Of a stretch of DNA of 15,358 nucleotides, positions 1-6,972 are shown one piece after another; positions within the stretch are counted from its first letter, which is position 1, and each line of letters begins with the position of its first letter. The notes below the pieces were generated by a model. It was not told the origin of the DNA, did not search any database, and saw only the letters and a list, made by a program, of their open reading frames with translations. The DNA comes from Candidatus Kuenenia stuttgartensis (lineage in GTDB: Bacteria; Planctomycetota; UBA1135; UBA2386). The DNA is taken from contig CAMAUH010000037.1 in the NCBI GenBank assembly GCA_945861365.1, positions 1-15,358 of the forward strand. The letters are read 5' to 3'. The position numbers and the translations under genes were made by a program.

Positions 1-360
1 GAGGAACTTCTCCTCCTTCGGCGTCTGGTCGTCGAGGCCGATCTCGCCGATGCCGACGCAGGAGCCCTTCTCGGCGTAGCGCGGCAGGATCTTCAGCACG
101 TCGTCGTTGACGCGGTCGTCGTTGGCCTCGCGCGGGTTCAGCCCCATCGTGCAGAAGTGGTGGATGCCGAACTGCTGGGCGCGGTGGCGCTCCCAGCCGA
201 TCAGGGTCTCGTAGTAGTCGACGAAACTACCGACGGAGGTGCGGTTCTGGCCGAGCCAGAACGCCGGTTCGAGCACGGCGCGGACGCCGGCGAGCGACAG
301 GCGCTCGTAGTCGTCCGTGATCCGGCTGAACATGTGGATGTGCGGTTCGAAGATCAGCAT
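1..360 (-). CDS. eboB: EboB-like TatD-family metal-dependent hydrolase (partial, N-terminal 120 residues)
   Basis: The reading frame starts at ATG 360 on the minus strand and stays open to the window edge, giving 120 residues and no stop, so the gene continues to the left. The sequence shows an HxH metal-binding pair at the N terminus (EPHIHMF, His7 and His9) and a GEIGLD motif (Glu106), which is how TatD-type amidohydrolases begin: a TIM barrel carrying a bimetal centre. The family hydrolyses phosphoester or amide bonds, but the substrate of EboB proteins is not established to my knowledge. The gene lies 66 bp downstream of an EboA-like gene on the same strand. That neighbour is the main reason for the EboB name rather than a generic TatD nuclease. 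No signal peptide is seen, so it is probably cytoplasmic. TatD-family membership is fairly sure; the Ebo assignment depends on the pairing and on genes outside the window. Confidence 0.75.
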   Translation of the reverse strand, partial: MLIFEPHIHMFSRITDDYERLSLAGVRAVLEPAFWLGQNRTSVGSFVDYYETLIGWERHRAQQFGIHHFCTMGLNPREANDDRVNDDVLKILPRYAEKGSCVGIGEIGLDDQTPKEEKFL

Positions 361-426
361 CGCGGCAGTCTCGTGGGTAGTGGGGCGGACGCAGTCAGGG
401 CTCGGGTCGCTTCGGGCGCGAGGCTC

Positions 427-1251
427 TCAGGGAGCCTGGCCGAGCAGGCGGTTCAGGATGGCGGCGATCGGGGCGCGGGGTTCGCGACCGACGCGTTCGC
501 GGGCAAAGGCGAGCAGCTCGGGCGCTCGCAGTGCCGCGAGGCCTTCGGCGGCGGCGAGCCGCACGCCATCGTCGCCGTGCTCGAGGCCGCCGACGAGGCG
601 GGCGCGCGAGCCGGGGCACGGCGCCATGCCGATCAGGCGCCAGGTGTCGCGCCACACGGCGCGGCCGGCGGCTTCGCGTTCGGTCGCCAGGTCCTGCAGC
701 ATGCGGGACAGTTCGACGTTCGCGTGCGAGGCGGCGCCGTACAGGCGTGCCAGCGGCAGATCGAGGAACGCGACCTTCAGCAGCAACTTGTTGGCGGTGG
801 TGGCATCGAAGCCGGGTTGGCCCAGCGTGCGGACGAACAGGTCGCCGTCGCACGCGGCCGCCTCGAGATGCAGCACGATGTTGGTGCGTTGCACTTCGCC
901 GAACAGCTGCACGGTGCGCGGGCCGACCGGCAGGAAGTGGTTCGCGCGCAGCAGCATCGCCCGTTCCTCGATGTCGCCGTGGGCGTAGAGGTCCAGCAGC
1001 TCTGCATCGGTCGCCGCGACGCTGGCGAGCAGCCAGGCCGCGCCGAGGTCGCAGCGGCGGAAGGCTCCGAGGTCGACCAGGGCGCCGCCGAGGTTGTTGC
1101 GGCCGGTGTGGGTCGCCTCGCGGCCCAGCTTGCGCGGCAGGCCGGGGAACACGACCGGCAGGCGCGTGCGGTCGGCCTGCACTTCGGCCGCGAGTGCCGA
1201 GAGGATGGGCAGCGCGTCGCCGAGAAGGGGAACGAGTGCGGACGTCAGCAT
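427..1251 (-). CDS. eboA: EboA-like protein
   Basis: This 274-residue protein starts at ATG 1251 and ends at TGA 427. The stretch around residues 152-207 (ANKLLLKVAFLDLPLARLYG, then ANVELSRMLQDLATEREAAG and WRLIG) matches the pattern I recall for the EboA family: a hydrophobic K.AFL segment, then an A(N/H).EL.RML.D.A.ER..AGR.V...LWRL block. Residues 215-272 look like alpha-helical HEAT-type repeats. No membrane segment or signal peptide is seen, so it is likely soluble. Its biochemical role is not known. In other bacteria eboA belongs to the ebo cluster with a TatD hydrolase, a UbiA-type prenyltransferase and a sugar-phosphate cyclase, a cluster linked in cyanobacteria to moving a scytonemin precursor to the periplasm. 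The downstream gene is the EboB-like hydrolase, as expected. A TAGTGT hexamer lies 12 nt before the start. The assignment is from memory of the family pattern and was not searched. Confidence 0.72.
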   Translation of the reverse strand: MLTSALVPLLGDALPILSALAAEVQADRTRLPVVFPGLPRKLGREATHTGRNNLGGALVDLGAFRRCDLGAAWLLASVAATDAELLDLYAHGDIEERAMLLRANHFLPVGPRTVQLFGEVQRTNIVLHLEAAACDGDLFVRTLGQPGFDATTANKLLLKVAFLDLPLARLYGAASHANVELSRMLQDLATEREAAGRAVWRDTWRLIGMAPCPGSRARLVGGLEHGDDGVRLAAAEGLAALRAPELLAFARERVGREPRAPIAAILNRLLGQAP

Positions 1252-1263
1252 GCGAGGGCGAAC

Positions 1264-1292
1264 ACACTAGCGGGCCCGCCGCGGTTCGTCAT
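1264..1292 (-). promoter_or_regulatory. Putative promoter of the eboA-eboB genes
   Basis: On the minus strand there is ATGACG (1287-1292), a 17-nt spacer, and TAGTGT (1264-1269), followed 12 nt later by the eboA start codon. The -35 matches TTGACA at four of six positions and the -10 keeps the TA...T pattern. If used, the mRNA leader would be only about five nucleotides. It lies in the 101-bp gap shared with the divergent lgt gene. Pattern evidence only. Confidence 0.4.
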
Positions 1293-1317
1293 GCGCACCT
1301 GAACGTGGTCGCCGCCC

Positions 1318-1345
1318 TTGCTCCGCGTCACGCGGCGTCTAGCTT
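1318..1345 (+). promoter_or_regulatory. Putative leaderless promoter of lgt
   Basis: TTGCTC (1318-1323), a 16-nt spacer and TAGCTT (1340-1345) are followed by just 7 nt before ATG 1353. With normal -10 to start-site spacing, transcription would begin at or next to the A of the start codon. No Shine-Dalgarno sequence precedes the gene. The same layout is repeated in front of the methyltransferase gene at 12124, which raises confidence. Confidence 0.45.
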
Positions 1346-1352
1346 CGTGCGG

Positions 1353-2390
1353 ATGCAGTTCCCCGCCTGGGATCCGGTGTTGTTCGACATTCCGGGTCTG
1401 CCGATCGACATCCGTTGGTACGGCCTGATGTACGTCGTCGGCTTCGTCCTGGCGCAGTGGATCATGGTGCGGCTCGCGCGCCGCGGCTTCTTCCCGGTCA
1501 AGCCGGAGGTGGCTCCCGACCTCGTCTTCTACTGCGTGTTCGGGGTGATGCTCGGCGGGCGCATCGGCTACGCGATGTTCTACGGCGAGGGCATGCTGAA
1601 CCCGCTGAAGTTCCTGCAGGTGTGGGAGGGCGGGCTCGCGTTCCACGGGGGGCTCGCCGGCGTGGCGGTCGCGATCTGGCTGTTCTGCCGGCGCCACCGG
1701 GTGCCGTGGCTCTGCGTCGCCGACACCTGCGCGCTGGCCGTGACCCCGGGCATCTTCGCGGTGCGGGTGGCGAACTTCATCAATGGCGAACTGTTCGGCC
1801 GGGCGACCACCAAGGACACCCCGTTCGCGATGCAGTTCCCGACCGACGATCGGGCGTCGCAGTTGCTCGGCATCGGCCCGGGCTGGCCGATGCGGGATCG
1901 CGAGCTGTGCATCCAGGTCGCCTTCGGCAAGCGCACGTTCGCCGACGTGCGGCCGGAGTTGCACGAGACCGACCTCGATGGCCGCGCGATCGATTGGCTG
2001 GCCGTGGCGCCGAAGCTCGACTGGGCCAAGGTCAGCAAGGTCACCGTCGACGGCGAGCCGTACGTGCCCTACCGGCATCCGTCCCAGCTGTACGAAGCGG
2101 TCGGTGAAGGGCTGCTGCTGGGCCTCGTGCTGGCGGTGCTGTGGTGGGCGACGCGGCACCGCTCGCTGCCGCGCGGTCGCTTCGCCGGGATCTTCATGGT
2201 CGGCTACGCGGCGATCCGCGGCGGCCTCGAGTTCGTGCGCCAGCCGGATGCCCACCTCGGCATCGTGGCGCTCGGCATGACGATGGGGCAGTTGCTCAGC
2301 GTCGGCGTGCTGTGCGGCGGCGTCCTCATGCTCATCGCACCGCGCCTGTGGCCCGCCACGGGGCCAGCTGCCGGAGCCGATCCGAGCTGA
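1353..2390 (+). CDS. lgt: Prolipoprotein diacylglyceryl transferase Lgt
   Basis: Lgt moves a diacylglyceryl group from phosphatidylglycerol to the lipobox cysteine of prolipoproteins, the first step of lipoprotein maturation in the cytoplasmic membrane. The 345-residue protein has several hydrophobic helices and the family motifs in order: RWYGLMY (21-27), FHGGLAGV with His98 (the E. coli His103 position), VRVANFINGELFGR with Arg138 (E. coli Arg143), HPSQLYEA (242-249), GYAAIR with Tyr285 and Arg289 (E. coli Tyr235 and Arg239), and EFVRQPDAH (293-301). All catalytic positions I can name are kept. It is about 50 residues longer than the 291-residue E. coli enzyme because the segment between NFINGELFGR and HPSQLYE is 91 residues, against about 40 in E. 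coli. ATG 1353 is chosen since it directly precedes the conserved N-terminal region; GTG 1347 in the same frame would add two residues. Divergent from eboA; the next gene is a lipoprotein, a likely substrate. Confidence 0.96.
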   Translation: MQFPAWDPVLFDIPGLPIDIRWYGLMYVVGFVLAQWIMVRLARRGFFPVKPEVAPDLVFYCVFGVMLGGRIGYAMFYGEGMLNPLKFLQVWEGGLAFHGGLAGVAVAIWLFCRRHRVPWLCVADTCALAVTPGIFAVRVANFINGELFGRATTKDTPFAMQFPTDDRASQLLGIGPGWPMRDRELCIQVAFGKRTFADVRPELHETDLDGRAIDWLAVAPKLDWAKVSKVTVDGEPYVPYRHPSQLYEAVGEGLLLGLVLAVLWWATRHRSLPRGRFAGIFMVGYAAIRGGLEFVRQPDAHLGIVALGMTMGQLLSVGVLCGGVLMLIAPRLWPATGPAAGADPS

Positions 2391-2396
2391 CGCTGG

Positions 2397-2424
2397 TTGC
2401 CGGTGCCCGCGGCCGGAATAATGC
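2397..2424 (+). promoter_or_regulatory. Putative promoter of the lipoprotein-queC-folP run
   Basis: TTGCCG (2397-2402), a 16-nt spacer and TAATGC (2419-2424) lie just after the lgt stop codon and 56 nt before the lipoprotein start at 2481. The 16-nt spacing equals that seen upstream of lgt, the amidase and the methyltransferase. The leader would be about 50 nt and shows no clear Shine-Dalgarno site. AATAAT at 2417-2422 is an overlapping alternative -10. Confidence 0.4.
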
Positions 2425-2480
2425 TGTTCCCGCGCGCGTCTTCGCGACCCGCCCTACGCACCGCGTAACCACCCTTGTCG

Positions 2481-5390
2481 ATGCCCCGATCCCGGTACGC
2501 GTTCCTCTCGCTGCTCCTGCTGCTGCTGGCCACCGCATCGTGCGACAACGTCGGGCGCGCCTTCGACCCGAGCGTCGGACCGCCACCGGCGCAAGCTGGT
2601 AACTCGGCCGTGTCGGTGGTGCAGACTGGCGGCGATACGCGGGATTCCCGGCCGACGGTGAAGGCGACCTATCCGACCGGCAGCGGTTGGCAGCCGACCG
2701 TGCCGATCGTCGTCGAGTTCAGCGAGAGCGTGAACGAGAAGACGGTCGGCCCGAGCACTCCCAGCGCACAGGACGCCAAGATCGTCCTGCGTCTGAAGAA
2801 CACGACGCAGAATCTCCCGTGCAGCTACGACTTCCTGGCCAACGGCAGGTTGCTGGTGATGCGGCCGACCGCGGGGTTGTCGCCGCCCGCGCCGACGACG
2901 GTGGCTCAGACCTACCAGGTCGTGCTGTTGCCGGATGCGCGCGATGCCGATGGCGTGACCTTCGACGCGCCGACCGCAGGCACCGTGCTGGCCGAGTTCC
3001 AGCCGAACCAGGCGACGACGCAGACCGACGGTCGCATCCTCGCGGTGTTCCCGCGTGACAACACGCGCGAAGCGACGCGTGAGACGGACTACTTCGTCGT
3101 GTTCGATCGCCCCGCCAATGCGGCGACGCTGGTGGCGTCCAACCTGGTGCTGCGACCGACCGGCGGCAGCGCTCTCGCCGCAGCGGTTGCCACGCCCTTG
3201 TCCGCGCTCGGTGTCGTCGATCCGCGCGTCGTCCGGCTGCGGCTGACGGGCGGCTTCGCGGCGTCCACCGAACACCAGCTCGTCGTCAACGACTCGATCA
3301 CGTTCGGTGCCGACGGCACGCTCGACTTCAACAACCGCACGCCGTTCGCTCGTTTCACCACGATCGGCCCAGGTGCTCTGTCCGCGGTGCAGCTCGACAA
3401 TGCGGTCACCGGCTTCCCGAACAAGATCAACCGCGCGAACCTCGAGACCGTCCGCTTGCGGGTGACGACACCGGCCGATGCGGTTGCCGGCGATCGCATC
3501 CGGGCGCGCATCTACGGCGGCAACTCGGCGACCCAGACGGTCGGCGACCTGAAGTTCGTCGAGCGGACTGCCGTCGTGCCCGAGCCGGGTGGTGCGCAGA
3601 CCGTGCTGGTCGACTTCGCCGGCAAGATCGGCACGATCGAGCGCCCGGCCTTCGATGAAGGCGACCTGACCTTCGTCGCGCAGATGCAGCGCGGTTCCCA
3701 ATCGGCGGGCTTCATCCGCAACTCCAGCAACGCCGCGCCGAGCCTCGACGCGACGCCGCCGGCGATCACGCGTGCCGGGCCCCCGGGGTCGGCCGACGGA
3801 CGCGACCTCTACTTCGACACTGCGCACCTTGCCTTCCATGGCACGGCCGGTGAGGAGGTCGCGGAAGCGAGCTTGACCGACGGTGTGAATCCGGCCGCGG
3901 GCCTGTTCGCGAGCGATTCCGGTGGGCGGTTCCTGCTGAACCCGATCCCGATGGGCCGCCTCGCCAGCGCCCGTCCCTACGTGCTGACGGTGACCGACAG
4001 CAGCGGCAACCTCGTCGCGACCCCGTTCGCTGGCAACCTGGTGCAGCGCGGCTACTGCACCGGGGCGTTCGCTGGCACGCTCGACGTCGAGGCGTACGAC
4101 CAGGCGACGTTGCAGCCGATCGCTGGCGCGACCGTGTTGCTGGACGCCGGGGCGCCGGTGGTGCCGGCGGTCGGGCAGTTGTCGGCCATCACGAACGCGG
4201 CGGGCCGCGCGACCTTCAGCGGGCTCGGTGCCGGACCATTCACCGTGACGATCGTCAGCTCCGGCCACGACCTGATCACGCTGTACCAGACGCAGGCTGC
4301 CGTGGTGTCGTTGCCACTGCGCCCGCGCACCGCGGCGACCGCGACGCTGCAGGGAACGGCGACCTTCGTGCCGGGCGCCGGTGTGACGGCCATCATCGGC
4401 AACACCGCGTTCGACGACCGCGGCCTGTTCGGTGTGCGCACCAACCCTTCGGCGGCGACGACCATCCCCGACACGCTGATCGTGCCGAACCGTCCGCAGG
4501 CGATCACCTCGCTGGCCGGTGTGTTCGAGGCCACGGCGACGCCGACCTTCAGCTCGCAGGGCATCCAGATGGGCGGCGCGACGCTGATCGTGCCGACGCC
4601 GCCCGGGGCACCGGCGACGCCGGGCTCGACCTCGCCGCAGACGTTGACGTTGGTGCCGAGCACGACGACCGTGGCTTCCCTGACGGCGCCCTTCAACAAG
4701 GACTTCTCGGCCGCGGTCGGCCTCGATCGCACTTCGCTGCAGAACGGGCGGCCGCGCGTTCGGGTCACCGCGTCGATGCAGGGCTTCGAGGGCCAGCTGC
4801 TCGCGGGCATGGGCTTCACCACCGGCAGTGGCCCGACCTATCCGATCAATGCCAGCTTCAGCGTGCCGCTGTTCGCGACGCTGGCGCCGTTCAATCCGAC
4901 GGCATGGGTGATGGCCGATGCGCAGGATGCCGCCGGCAACCTGAGCCGCGTGCGGGTGCTGCTGTTGCCGGCGCTCAGCACCACGTTCGAATCGGTGCCG
5001 CAGTCGCCGCTGTCGATTCCGGTGATCACGGCGCCGAGCGGTCCGTTCACCGGTTCGCCGGCGGTGACCTGCGTCGACCCCGTCGATGCTTCGGTGATCA
5101 TCGGCGGCCTCGGGTTCCTGGAAGTGGTCGCGCAGGACAGCGGCGGTCGCAAGTGGACGGTGCTGGTGCCGGACCGGGACGGGACCGGCAGCACCGACAC
5201 CGTGCAGTTCCCCGACCTGAACTCGGCGGGCGTCGTCGGGCTGCAGACCGGCACCTGGTCCATGAAGGTCGAAGCCCGGGCGATGACGTCGCTGACCAGC
5301 GAAGGGCCGGATGACTTCGTGCTGAGCGAGCGCATCCGCCTCGAAGTGCTCTACGCGCGTTCGGCCGCGGTGGCGTTCTCGGTGCAGTGA
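2481..5390 (+). CDS. Large lipoprotein with SbsA-type Ig-like domains
   Basis: This 969-residue exported protein begins with MPRSR, a leucine-rich core and LATASC, so Cys21 is the likely lipidated residue, with Asp22 at +2. The lipobox is imperfect (Thr at -3). Two stretches fit bacterial SbsA-type (Big_5) Ig-like domains: about 57-175, opening with RPTVKATYPTG and VVEFSESV, and about 183-295, opening with DGRILAVFPRDN and DYFVVFDRP. A third beta-rich stretch lies near 305-415. Residues about 531-617 resemble a carboxypeptidase regulatory-like beta fold (TLDVEAYDQATLQPIAGATV, then TNAAGRATFSGLGAGPFTVT). The remainder is beta-rich and unassigned. I see no enzyme motif; a surface or periplasmic structural or adhesive role is an inference. 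ATG 2481 is preferred over the in-frame TTG 2475 because it gives a compact signal peptide. Its stop overlaps the queC start, so the three genes to folP probably share one transcript. Confidence 0.85.
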   Translation: MPRSRYAFLSLLLLLLATASCDNVGRAFDPSVGPPPAQAGNSAVSVVQTGGDTRDSRPTVKATYPTGSGWQPTVPIVVEFSESVNEKTVGPSTPSAQDAKIVLRLKNTTQNLPCSYDFLANGRLLVMRPTAGLSPPAPTTVAQTYQVVLLPDARDADGVTFDAPTAGTVLAEFQPNQATTQTDGRILAVFPRDNTREATRETDYFVVFDRPANAATLVASNLVLRPTGGSALAAAVATPLSALGVVDPRVVRLRLTGGFAASTEHQLVVNDSITFGADGTLDFNNRTPFARFTTIGPGALSAVQLDNAVTGFPNKINRANLETVRLRVTTPADAVAGDRIRARIYGGNSATQTVGDLKFVERTAVVPEPGGAQTVLVDFAGKIGTIERPAFDEGDLTFVAQMQRGSQSAGFIRNSSNAAPSLDATPPAITRAGPPGSADGRDLYFDTAHLAFHGTAGEEVAEASLTDGVNPAAGLFASDSGGRFLLNPIPMGRLASARPYVLTVTDSSGNLVATPFAGNLVQRGYCTGAFAGTLDVEAYDQATLQPIAGATVLLDAGAPVVPAVGQLSAITNAAGRATFSGLGAGPFTVTIVSSGHDLITLYQTQAAVVSLPLRPRTAATATLQGTATFVPGAGVTAIIGNTAFDDRGLFGVRTNPSAATTIPDTLIVPNRPQAITSLAGVFEATATPTFSSQGIQMGGATLIVPTPPGAPATPGSTSPQTLTLVPSTTTVASLTAPFNKDFSAAVGLDRTSLQNGRPRVRVTASMQGFEGQLLAGMGFTTGSGPTYPINASFSVPLFATLAPFNPTAWVMADAQDAAGNLSRVRVLLLPALSTTFESVPQSPLSIPVITAPSGPFTGSPAVTCVDPVDASVIIGGLGFLEVVAQDSGGRKWTVLVPDRDGTGSTDTVQFPDLNSAGVVGLQTGTWSMKVEARAMTSLTSEGPDDFVLSERIRLEVLYARSAAVAFSVQ

Positions 5391-6058
5391 CCGCGCTGGC
5401 GCAGCAACCACGCCCGGCGCGCGGCATCGCGCTGCTGTCCGGCGGCCTCGATTCGGCGGTCGCCACGGCGTTGTTCCGCGAGCAGGGCAACGTGCTCACT
5501 GCGTGCGTGTTCGCCGACTACGGCCAGCGCGCGCGTTGGCGCGAAGCCGCCATGGTCGAGAAGTTGGCCGTTCGCTGGCAGGTCCCGCTGTTGCGCATCG
5601 AACTGCCGTGGCTCGCCGCACTGGCGGCGCGCACCGGGTCGAAGCTGATGCAGGGAACCGGTCCGTTGCCGACCGGTACCGCCGCGTCGCCAGGGGATGC
5701 CGCCAGCGCCAGTGCGGTGTGGGTGCCGGCCCGCAACGCGGTGTTCGTCGCCGTCGCCGCCGCACACGCCGAGGCGATGGGCGCCGACTGCGTCGTCGCC
5801 GGCTTCAATCGTGAGGAGGCAGCGACCTTCCCGGACAACTCGGCCGAGTTCCTGGCCGCGGGCACCACGTTCCTGCACCACGGCACGCGTTCGGGCGTCA
5901 CGGTCTGCAGCCCGACGATCGGCATGGACAAGGACGAACTGGTCGCGCAGGCGCGGCGGCTCGGGTTCGGTCCGGGCGACTTCTGGTCCTGCTACACCGG
6001 CGACGCCACGCCGTGTGGCCGCTGTGAATCGTGCCTGCGCAGCCGCTGGCAGCGCTGA
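5387..6058 (+). CDS. queC: 7-cyano-7-deazaguanine synthase QueC
   Basis: QueC turns 7-carboxy-7-deazaguanine into 7-cyano-7-deazaguanine (preQ0) using ATP and ammonia, in the cytoplasm, on the way to queuosine or other deazaguanines. The 223-residue length is normal. Visible motifs are the ATP-pyrophosphatase P-loop SGGLDS (18-23), ADYGQR, VPARNAVF, and a C-terminal zinc site of four cysteines (SCY...PCGRCESC: Cys202, Cys210, Cys213, Cys216). The usual VN..DYSGYPDC segment is replaced by GFNREEAATFPDNSAEF, so it is a divergent branch of the family. The start is GTG 5387, overlapping the lipoprotein stop by 4 bp (GTGA), which suggests translational coupling. folP follows 5 bp after the stop. 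No queD, queE or queF is in the window. The product is probably preQ0 for tRNA, but a DNA-modification role cannot be excluded from this window. Confidence 0.9.
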   Translation: MTALAQQPRPARGIALLSGGLDSAVATALFREQGNVLTACVFADYGQRARWREAAMVEKLAVRWQVPLLRIELPWLAALAARTGSKLMQGTGPLPTGTAASPGDAASASAVWVPARNAVFVAVAAAHAEAMGADCVVAGFNREEAATFPDNSAEFLAAGTTFLHHGTRSGVTVCSPTIGMDKDELVAQARRLGFGPGDFWSCYTGDATPCGRCESCLRSRWQR

Positions 6059-6063
6059 AACCC

Positions 6064-6867
6064 ATGGTGCGAACCTTCGGCATCGTCAACGTCACGCGCG
6101 ACTCGTTCTCCGATGGCGGGCGCTACTTCGATCCGGCGGCGGCGATCGCGCACGGCGAACGGTTGCTCGCGGCCGGTGCGGATGTGCTCGACATCGGCGC
6201 CGAGTCGACGCATCCCGACGCCGAGGACGTCGACGCCGACGAGGAACTGCGGCGGCTGCGCCCGGTCGTGCAGGCGCTGTTGGCGCGCGGTGCCCGCGTC
6301 AGCATCGATACCTGCAAGGCCGCGGTGATGCGGTCGATGGCGGCGCTCGGTGTGCATTGGCTCAACGACGTCGATGGCTTCCGGGCCCCGGAATCGCTGG
6401 CGGCCGCGGCGGCGTGCCCGGCGCACGTGCGGTTCGTCGTGATGTTCCAGCGCGGTGCTGGCCCGCGCGCGGCGCGGCCGGAACAGGGCAGCGACGGCCT
6501 GCTGGCGGCGATCGAGGCGTTCGCCGCCGAGCGGGCCAGCGCCTTCGCTGCCGTCGGCATCGTGCGGTCGCGCCTGGTGTTCGATCCGGGCATGGGGTTC
6601 TTCCTCGGGCGCGCGGCGGCGCCGAGCCTGCACGTGCTGCTGCACCTGGCGGCGCTGCGCGCGACGGTCGGCGAACTGTTGGTCTCGGTGTCGCGCAAGT
6701 CGTTCCTCGGCGAACTGACCGGCCTGCCGCCCGCCGAGCGCGGGCCGGCCACGTTGGCCGCCGAGTTGTGGGCGGCGCGGCACGGGGTCGATTGGATCCG
6801 CACGCACGATGTCGCCGCGCTGCGTGCCGCCGCTGCGGTCGAGGCCGCGATCGCCGCCAGCTCGTGA
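6064..6867 (+). CDS. folP: Dihydropteroate synthase FolP
   Basis: FolP condenses 6-hydroxymethyl-7,8-dihydropterin pyrophosphate with p-aminobenzoate to make dihydropteroate for folate. The 267-residue TIM barrel shows the family motifs in order: GIVNVTRDSFSDGG, DIGAESTHPDA, VSIDTCKAAV, WLNDVDGF, FDPGMGFFLGR, VSVSRKSFLG with the catalytic lysine, and IRTHDV. Three positions differ from the usual pattern: Arg replaces Pro in the NVTPDSF loop, His replaces Arg in ESTRP (a pyrophosphate contact in E. coli), and the usual MH.(R/Q)G segment reads MFQRG. I still call it FolP because the pterin-contacting Asn, Asp and Lys and the final Arg-x-His are kept. ATG 6064 places the conserved beta-1 strand right at the N terminus; GTG 6031 in the same frame would overlap queC by 28 bp and is less likely. 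It is 5 bp from queC and most likely co-transcribed. Confidence 0.88.
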   Translation: MVRTFGIVNVTRDSFSDGGRYFDPAAAIAHGERLLAAGADVLDIGAESTHPDAEDVDADEELRRLRPVVQALLARGARVSIDTCKAAVMRSMAALGVHWLNDVDGFRAPESLAAAAACPAHVRFVVMFQRGAGPRAARPEQGSDGLLAAIEAFAAERASAFAAVGIVRSRLVFDPGMGFFLGRAAAPSLHVLLHLAALRATVGELLVSVSRKSFLGELTGLPPAERGPATLAAELWAARHGVDWIRTHDVAALRAAAAVEAAIAASS

Positions 6868-6972
6868 GGTGTCCCGGGGCGGGATCCGCACCGTCTCGGC
6901 TGGCTCAAGTTCTTGTGGCGAAAGGTCGAAATCGACTCCGCCTGCTGCGCCTACCGCGCCTGGCACCGCTAC

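Noticed and set aside
157..1302. Plus-strand open frame opposite the eboA and eboB genes
   Set aside because: The product is low-complexity and lacks motifs, while the minus strand encodes two recognisable families.
531..1352. Upstream in-frame extension of Lgt of more than 270 codons
   Set aside because: It is Arg-rich, antisense to eboA, and would put a soluble stretch before a membrane enzyme that normally starts near MQFPAWDP. A promoter-like motif lies right before 1353.
2454..5411. A 985-codon open frame on the minus strand, antisense to the lipoprotein gene
   Set aside because: Its translation is Arg/His/Gly-rich with no recognisable motif, and the plus strand has a signal peptide and Ig-like domains. 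High GC at the third codon position keeps the antisense frame open.
6871..6972. Possible terminator or promoter in the 105-bp gap between folP and the coiled-coil gene
   Set aside because: Only a 5-bp stem with a 3-nt loop (TCCCG/CGGGA at 6872-6884) and no -10-like hexamer at a sensible distance were found, which is too weak to list.
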